64,000 nucleotides of DNA from Morella rubra (Eukaryota; Streptophyta; Magnoliopsida; Fagales; Myricaceae), in the NCBI GenBank assembly GCA_003952965.2, contig CM025849.1, forward strand, positions 17,974,754-18,038,753, written 5' to 3'. Each line of letters starts with the position of its first letter. Position 1 is the first letter of the stretch. Position numbers and translations under genes: made by a program. The notes below the pieces were generated by a model. The model ran no database searches. It had not been told where the DNA came from and was given only the letters and a program-made list of their open reading frames with translations. Positions 57,776-64,000 of the stretch are shown in pieces.

Positions 57776-60297
57776 GCCAAAGGGGGAGATTTTAAATGTA
57801 CGTATATAATTGGCGAAATTTACCATGGGCAAAACAGTATTTTTTCTTGTTATATTTTTGGTCTAGATTGTAAAAAAACAGCTTGGTTCGAACTTTGAAA
57901 GATCTAGAAGCTTCTAGATAGTGGAAAATGTTTCCAGAAGGGTTTCTAAACTAGCTGGAAGATTTAGAGCATTCTGGAGAAAGTTCCGAACTTCTCTATT
58001 GGTGGGGTTAGCTTGAGTTCAGACCAAGGGTAGACTGAAAGTGATTTTAACAGACTCTGTTTTCAATGTAGAAACTTCACCCAAACCGTTTTTTAATCCA
58101 ATAGAACTTTCTACCCTTTTCTAAACTCTATATAAACCCACTTGCTGAGCTTCAAACACGGAACGTACTTTGAAATAGTCATACACATTCATCTCCTTAA
58201 AAAATCCTTTGTTATATCATTCTCTCTCTACATATGCCATATATCCGTTTGAAGATCTAAGATTGAGAGAGTTTCTTCTTCACTCTGGTTGGAAGATTGA
58301 TAATGTAGGAAGTTATTGGTGTCAGCTTTTTTTTCACAATCGATATTCTAAGGATAAAAATGAATAAGTTTACAAAATAGACATCTTCAAAGACAAAGGC
58401 ATTTTTATCGAAGAGCTAAAGACAAGAAGATTGAAGATCAAGAAGATGCAAGGAGCTCAAAAGTGAAGATTCAAGACCGTAGGGTATAATCTTGTAAGTC
58501 TTAATTTCACTTTTGATAAGGATATAATTTCACTTATTTATCTCAGCTTTGGTAATAAAATATATCTCAAGTATTTTCAAATCATATCTTTATAACTCTC
58601 AAATCTCTTTTGTATCCTTGGGGAGTTAGGTTTTGAGATAGGGTCTTAAAATAGCCAAAATCACTCTTCAAAATCTTTAAGGGCTATATTTTTAGATATA
58701 GCAGTTGACCCGTTCATATACCGGTCAATCCAATATCGACAACTTCATATAGCGGTTGACTGGGATAGTTTCCCAAATGTCAGAGTGCCTACAATCATGA
58801 CCATTGGGCAACGGACACCTATAGTGGTTGACCGCTACATATACTGGTTGACCGGTACAACTTGAGTTTTGACATACTCGTCCCTAATGGCTAGAAACAA
58901 CTATTTTGGCTTGGAGGCTTATAAATAGACCACTCTTAAGCTTGCAAAATGTGGAAAAATGACCATATATCATTTCTATAGCTTGAGAAAGATCAAAAAC
59001 CTTCTTACTCATATTTCTCATATCATTCACACAATTATACTTTTTTATCTTTGTCATTGTGTGAACCAAAGAGATAGAGCTTTTCATTTTATTATCCACT
59101 CTTTGAGAGAGTCAAATTCATGTATCTTCCTAGTCTAAAAGATGTGATTCCTTTAGTTAGGTAGTTCACTAAAGAAGAAGCTTAAAAATGGTATATCTCA
59201 AGGTTGGTTAGGTTGTGAGTGGTGCGCTCGAAAAACCACTTGGATTGTGAGTGTTGAGGCCAAGAAAGCATTGTAAGGTTCTCTAGCACCCGGAAGATAG
59301 AGTGTATACTATTGGAAAGATGGTGGAGAAAACCTTAAGGCTTGGTAAAGAAGCTTGAGAGGTGGATGTAGGTGGGGTTTGCCGAACCATTAAAAATCTT
59401 GTGTTTGTTTTTCTAACCCTACTCTTTACATTCAACACTTATATAATTGTTGCTTTAATATTTATATTTGTATTAAATTAGTATTTACTTTGCAAACACG
59501 TTTTTTGGGGTTAAAAAAAAAAGTTTGGAAACTTAATTCATCCCCCTCTTGGGTTACCTTAATTCTAGGAACTTCAATTGGAGGCTGATACATACTTTCC
59601 TACTTGGGTTTTGAAGATCAAAATCACCGAGATTTCGTAATTTTTCTTGAGAGTTTTCAAGAAGTGTTGGTGCTTGAGTTCCAGGAGTTAAAGGGGCTAA
59701 TGAGTTCATTAGCATCGACTTAGGAGTTGATCAGAGTTGCTGATCGTACAACTGAGTGTTGGACACCAGCTCAAGAAGTTACCAGAGTGGCTTCATTGAA
59801 GTTGGAAGATCTGAATAAGTGACGGTTTTGCTTAGGATCATCAATTTGTAAAGCTCAAAAGTTCATTGTGGATCAAGTGGTGTGCCTTTCACACCTGAAA
59901 TGTTTTTGTTTCTTGGAGGAAGGCTTCCTCTAGAGATTTTTCACTTTCTAACCAAAAATCATTGTGTTGATTGTCTTAGTTGCTTGCTTATTTCTCCTTA
60001 AAATATGTTTGTAATTTAATCAGTATTTTCAATTATCTTGATTGATTAATAAAGTGGCTTGAACCTTATTAAACAATCTTGATTTGAAGATTCAACTGTT
60101 TTGTCAAAAAAACGTTTTATAGTTAGATTATAGTTAGTTTTGAGTCAGACAACTTAAATCCCAGATTTGACAGATTGGTGTTTTTCATTTGATTTATATT
60201 TGTATTGATATTTTCTGTGAAAGAAAAATCTGTTTAATTTTTTAGAATACCTATTCACCCTTTCTATGTGAAGTGTTGAGTCTAAACTTGGTTTTCA
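57776..60297 (+). mobile_element. Purine tract and LTR of a second SIRE-like copy, interrupted
   Basis: GCCAAAGGGGGAGAT (57776-57790) is followed by an LTR start matching 55786 with one change (TTTAAATGTACG). A TATA box (ctatataaaccc, about 58130) lies inside. The LTR is interrupted by the solo LTR at 58320-59576 and ends near 60297 after ctattcaccctttctatg. Without the insert it is about 1.25 kb, close to the copy at 55786. Confidence 0.65.
58320..59576 (+). mobile_element. Solo LTR (SIRE-like family of 15698), perfect 5-bp duplication
   Basis: Starts TGTCAGCTTTTTTTTCACA and ends taggaacttca. It is flanked by attgg at 58315-58319 and 59577-59581. It matches 33012-34186 in the same orientation and 15698-16975 inverted, but with many differences (ggtcgaccg has become ggttgaccg), so it is older. 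Confidence 0.9.
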
Positions 60298-60466
60298 ATA
60301 TTGACCTAAGAGAATTGAGGGGTCGGCCATCAAATAGTTGGCCATCAGTTGAGGAGCTAGCGATAACAGAAAGGCTGACTAAATACTGCAGACCATCCTG
60401 TATTTTGTAGCCAAAAACACCCGCGTAGAATTAAATTACTTAATCTGCTCCTCGAGTTTTTTTCCT
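60298..60466. other. Short intergenic stretch
   Basis: Nothing recognised between the LTR and R1 copy 3. Confidence 0.4.
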
Positions 60467-60747
60467 TTTCCCCTAAGCAACAGCGGGTTCTTTCCCTTGA
60501 TAAGCCTAGCTATTAAAGTAGTTATAATTATAATTAAATTATTATATATATTTTTTACTATCTAGCTCATGTTTCTAATTTTACTTCTTGATATACCGAC
60601 CTCTTGCGGCAACAGTTCCATCTTCCTACATGAATAGGTATGACTCAATCTCGACATTCTACAGTGAGTGGAGTTTCCTATGATCAAAAATCAAGGAGAT
60701 CAGGTTACACTAGTCGCCCCCTTCCACCCTTTTGCTTAGAAAAATAT
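60467..60747. repeat. Dispersed repeat R1, copy 3
   Basis: Matches 6407-6698. It includes the intact sequence actatctagctcatgtttc, the empty site of the 7688-13855 CACTA element. Its own homology stops at aaaaatat, where a new CACTA terminus begins. Confidence 0.85.
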
Positions 60748-60899
60748 CACTACAAGAGATTTGATTTTCAGCACGACTTCTTCAGTGGCGAAGTGAACTT
60801 CGTCGCTAAAAGTAACATTTCCGTGACGATCTAAAATTGTCGTCGCCGAAAATGTAAACGAAACACTTTCAGCGACGATGAAACATATTCGTCGCTGAA

Positions 60900-61810
60900 A
60901 TATCCATTCGAACGAACATATCCGTTCAACGAAGATCGAAACGATGTTCGAACAGAAAATATCCGTTCGAACTTCTTTTAGCGACGCTTCAATAAATTCC
61001 GTTGCAAATAATTTAGTCGTTATTGGTTATAATTTTTTAGTGACGAAATTGTTCGTTGCCAAAGTAAACACACTGCTCGAACGGTAACATATGTTCGAAC
61101 ATATGTTTTTCCCCACGACATCTATTTATCGTCGCTTAAAAGGAACATCTACGATGACTTGTCGTCGTCGCAAAATAATTAAACCCGTTTGCACAGGTAC
61201 GCGTCGTGCGAACGTACTCAGGGACACTTATGTTCGAACGTGAAATCCCGTTCGAACGGGTTGCTCGAAACATTTATTGCTTCCCGTTAGGCGTTGCAGG
61301 CAACGTCTTTTCATTGCCTACAACGCCTGAATAAGTTCGAACACAAGTTGCTTGTTTGAACGCTGTTGACAGATGGTTTACTATCATTGCTTGGTGAGTG
61401 AGGCGTTGCAGGCAACATCAGTGCGTTGACTGCAACGCTTGACATCGTTCGAACGGGTGTCTCGGTTCGAACGAAGATGGACAGATGGCTTATTTTGATT
61501 TGTTGGGCATGAGGCGTTGCAGGCAACGTCTCTTCAGTGCCTGCAACGCTTGAACGCGTTCGAACGGTATTAACCCGTTCGAACGTGGTGGACAGATGTA
61601 TTAGTTTAATTGGTAGGCGCCTGATCCCGTTCGAACAGGTTTGGCCCGTTCGAACATTATTGGCAGGATTGCGCCACATGTTAATTGTGAACACTCCGAT
61701 TTGTGGTATCTGTCAAGTTTCGGTCAAACGTATGTTACTTGTTCGAACGTGACCCCAATCGTCGTCTACCTCCCGAAACGTTCTGGTTTTAAAAGCTTTG
61801 TTCGAACGAC
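60900..61810. repeat. GTTCGAAC-rich subterminal region with three 111-bp hairpin modules
   Basis: The palindromic core ttcgaa with cg flanks recurs many times. Within it, gcgttgcaggcaac starts at 61291, 61403 and 61514. Each is followed within about 40 bases by a complementary half. In the third module the 12-base arms 61514-61525 and 61538-61549 (GCGTTGCAGGCA) pair perfectly around a 12-base loop. Confidence 0.85.
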
Positions 61811-62672
61811 ATATCTTGGTATAACAAACTTCCACACGACGTTTAGTGCTACATTTCGCTCAAAAAAAGTCGAGGCTCTTCATTTGCAGTTATCAAATTG
61901 CTCAGTCTTCCTCAAGTACGTGGATTATCTCCGTTGCCTTTCATACTTTTCCTCAAGTACGTGGATTGTTCATTTTACGTTTCGTCGTAGTGTGCGTATA
62001 CGTTCTTGTTTTTTCCATATTGTGAAGACGTTGTGTTGTTCGGTTTTTCTTCGTAGTGTTGTTTTTTCCATTTTCAGTTATACGTTCGTAGTTTTCCTTC
62101 TTATTACTCTTCATTTTCAGTTATACATTCTTGTTTTTTCCATTCGTAGTGTTACAAACAATCTCCTTTGTTACCGAATGTATTACTCTTCATTTTTAGT
62201 TATATGTTCTTGTTTTTTCCATTCGTGGTGTTACAAACATTCTGTTTTATTACCAAATGCTTACAAATGCTTACGAATTTTCACAAATGCTTATTAACGA
62301 ATTTTCACAAACAAATTTTCACAAGAATACTTACGTATCGTTATGTTTTCCTTCGTATTGCTCTCATCATGTTTTTATTGCAGTATACGTGTTTTAATAA
62401 AAAAAAAAAAATTGTTAAAAAAGTGGCTATGCTATGACTATTTATTGAGGTGCAAAGTGTGTGTTTTTTGTTTATCACAGATTAATATTCTTGCTAACTT
62501 AGCCAACTTGAATTGTAGACATTAGAGTAAATTAGGACTATGATCATTTTTTTTTCTATTCCAATAACATATTGTAGGATAGGAAATATCCTTATGATTT
62601 TATTAAGATAATTAATTTTGTTTTGAATATATAAGATTTAATTTTAGGTTGAATTATTTTGCAGCTTGAAAA

Positions 62673-63720
62673 ATGGCACCAAGAAGACGTGCTTCATCAT
62701 CTTCACAAGCGGCTCAACAGTCATTGTCTGTAGCTCAGCATCAAGCTTAATTTATAGAAGACCGGTTGTTATTGAGCGAGTTGTTCGGTTGAGGGATTTC
62801 AACGACTTGGAGTATGAAGGTCAAAGTATACAGTCTAACTTTGAGCAGAGGGGATGGACTCAGTTTCTCGAATCTACTGGTGATGTATATGTCAATCTTG
62901 TGCGTGACTTCTATGCACAAGTTGTCACTGTTGATGCTAATGTCGAGGAGCTGACTATCCAAGTGAGGGGAGTCTTTTTCACATTATCTGCTAATATTAT
63001 TGCTCAATTTATTGGATTACTGAGACCCCAAGTGCCGGCATACCCGACCATTGGCCCTTCGTTTGACATGACATCGAAGAAGTGTGGAAGGAAGTAACGG
63101 GTGAAAATATGACTATGCCATCTACATCGATATCCCATCGAGATCTGACGGCATTCTTTCGAATGCTTCATCTTATTATCGTTTGGGATGTGCGCCGAAA
63201 CATCACCGGTCCGACCTCAGTTGGGAGTGGATTCCTTCTCGTTATGGTTGTGCGTCGGACTCCGATTGATCTCCCAGCTCTTATTGTTCAGCAGATTCTC
63301 CGAGATGCACGGTCTACATCCGAAAGAGATGGTCTCCCACATGGCTTGCTGATCTCGCGCATGTTGGTAGCTGCTGGTGTTCCTATTTTGCCTGATGAGA
63401 AGATACGATCTCCAATTGGGCCATTATGTCGTAGTACATTCAGTCGCAGTGCAGCTCATCTTCATCGTGGTGGAGCAAATGTTAATGATGATGTCGATCC
63501 AGATGAGGTTGCCATGGACGAAGGACCACCTCCTCGTAGCCATCCCACACAACGAGGAGGAAGGTCCACTTTTGAGGTTGGTCAGAGCTCTTCGAGCCAG
63601 GTGGAGCATCCTCCATGGATGGACACACTATTGGATGAGTTTACGATGCGGATGGACGTGCGATTTAAAAAGATTGAAGAGGAGATCCGTGAACTAAGGA
63701 AGGAGCGAGACAATGCTTGA
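62673..63720 (+). pseudogene. Accessory CACTA gene ('putative plant transposon protein'-like), best copy, two frameshifts
   Basis: ATG 62673 begins MAPRRRASSSSQAAQQSLSV and meets a stop at about 62750. The next frame carries RPVVIERVVRLRDFNDLEYE, NFEQRGWTQFLESTGDVYVN, LVRDFYAQV and LTIQVRGVFFTLSANIIAQF. After a shift near 63070 the third frame runs to TGA 63720 with VWKEVTGEN, HRDLTAFFRMLHLI, TPIDLPALIVQQILRDARS and a C-terminal coiled coil (FKKIEEEIRELRKERD). About 345 residues in all. It resembles the 'putative plant transposon protein' domain I recall as PF20167; no activity is known. Introns could explain the first shift. The same gene occurs at 20988-21720 and 52400-53390. Confidence 0.68.
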
Positions 63721-64000
63721 TCATCTACTTTGTTAGTATTTTGTGTGACGTTTAATCCGTTAGTGTTTTGAGTATGTTATGTCTTTTACCGTATGTTTTA
63801 GTATTTATGTATCACACATTTTGGGATATTATGTTTTGACATAATTTTTATGTTATTATGGCTGTTAAGACGTTTTAGTATTTTGGTGTCATACATTTTC
63901 GGATATTATAATTGCAATATTTAAATCCACTATATTACTGTATAAAAAATTTTAACAGAAAGATATTAATATTTACTATATATAATGATTACAAATTTTT
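63721..64000 (+). other. 3' flank of the accessory gene
   Basis: AT-rich, resembling 21721 onward (for example the ttttggattttatg/ttttgggatattatg style). No gene is seen before the window ends. Confidence 0.4.

Larger units (their letters stand above)
60748..64000 (+). mobile_element. Left part of a third large CACTA element (runs off the window)
   Basis: CACTACAAGAGATTTG begins at 60748, precisely where R1 homology stops (compare ttagaaaaatataaaa at 6684-6699). It is followed by gcgacga/tcgtcgctgaaa subterminal repeats to about 61160 and by gttcgaacg repeats to about 61810. The accessory gene follows at 62673-63720. The right end and any tnpD lie beyond the window, so a target duplication cannot be checked. 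Confidence 0.8.

Noticed and set aside
1..64000. CRISPR arrays, rRNA genes, bacterial operons
   Set aside because: The sequence is plant nuclear. The regularly spaced repeats are transposon subterminal arrays or minisatellites, with no CRISPR-like unique spacers or cas genes.
1..64000. tRNA genes
   Set aside because: tRNA-like matches found are primer-binding sites beside LTRs; no cloverleaf-length sequence with A and B boxes was recognised by eye.

Overview
This is nuclear DNA from a flowering plant, most likely a eudicot; I cannot name the species. Four things point there: plant Copia (SIRE-like), Ty3/gypsy (chromodomain Tekay/Del and Athila/Tat types), L1-type LINE and CACTA (En/Spm) elements; fragments of plant NBS-LRR and LRR receptor-like resistance genes; a gene for a plant secreted cysteine-rich peptide; and AT-rich intergenic DNA. 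Almost all of the window is transposable-element sequence, much of it nested. Only one ordinary host gene looks intact.

Layout. 1-1258: 3' end of a LINE. 1955-2672: a small non-autonomous LTR element. 2813-3174: a candidate solo LTR. 3326-5490: LTR, primer site and broken gag of an Athila/Tat-type gypsy element. 6407-6698: a dispersed repeat (called R1 here). 6819-7121, minus strand: an intact 100-residue secreted cysteine-rich peptide with GASA/snakin-like cysteine spacing. 7688-13855: a complete non-autonomous CACTA element with a 3-bp target duplication, hairpin-rich subterminal arrays and a captured NBS-LRR fragment. 13914 onward: one end of another CACTA-like element. 14985-15358: an LRR receptor-like pseudogene. 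15359-39984: a roughly 24.6-kb CACTA element (tnpD-like and tnpA-like genes on +) invaded by a deleted SIRE-like element, a 2.95-kb solo LTR and a SIRE-like Copia element that itself holds a solo LTR. 40366-40733: a MITE with long inverted repeats. 42480-43288: two decayed copies of the cysteine-rich peptide gene. 44190-53866: a second, minus-strand CACTA relic split by a chromodomain gypsy element (45135-50888). 53866-60297: SIRE-like 3' regions and LTRs, one carrying a solo LTR with a perfect target duplication. 60467-60747: another copy of R1, entered by a third large CACTA element (60748 to the window end).

How it fits together. The peptide gene, its decayed paralogues and the R1 copies look like an old tandem gene array pulled apart by transposon insertions. 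Three CACTA elements entered copies of R1. The uninterrupted copies serve as empty sites that confirm element boundaries to the base. Three CACTA elements carry the same extra gene, resembling the 'putative plant transposon protein' domain. In two of them it lies upstream of tnpD sequence; in the third the window ends before that point.

Limits. Family names rest on motifs read by eye and on remembered family signatures; no search was run. Boundaries supported by target duplications or empty sites are precise, and the others are approximate.
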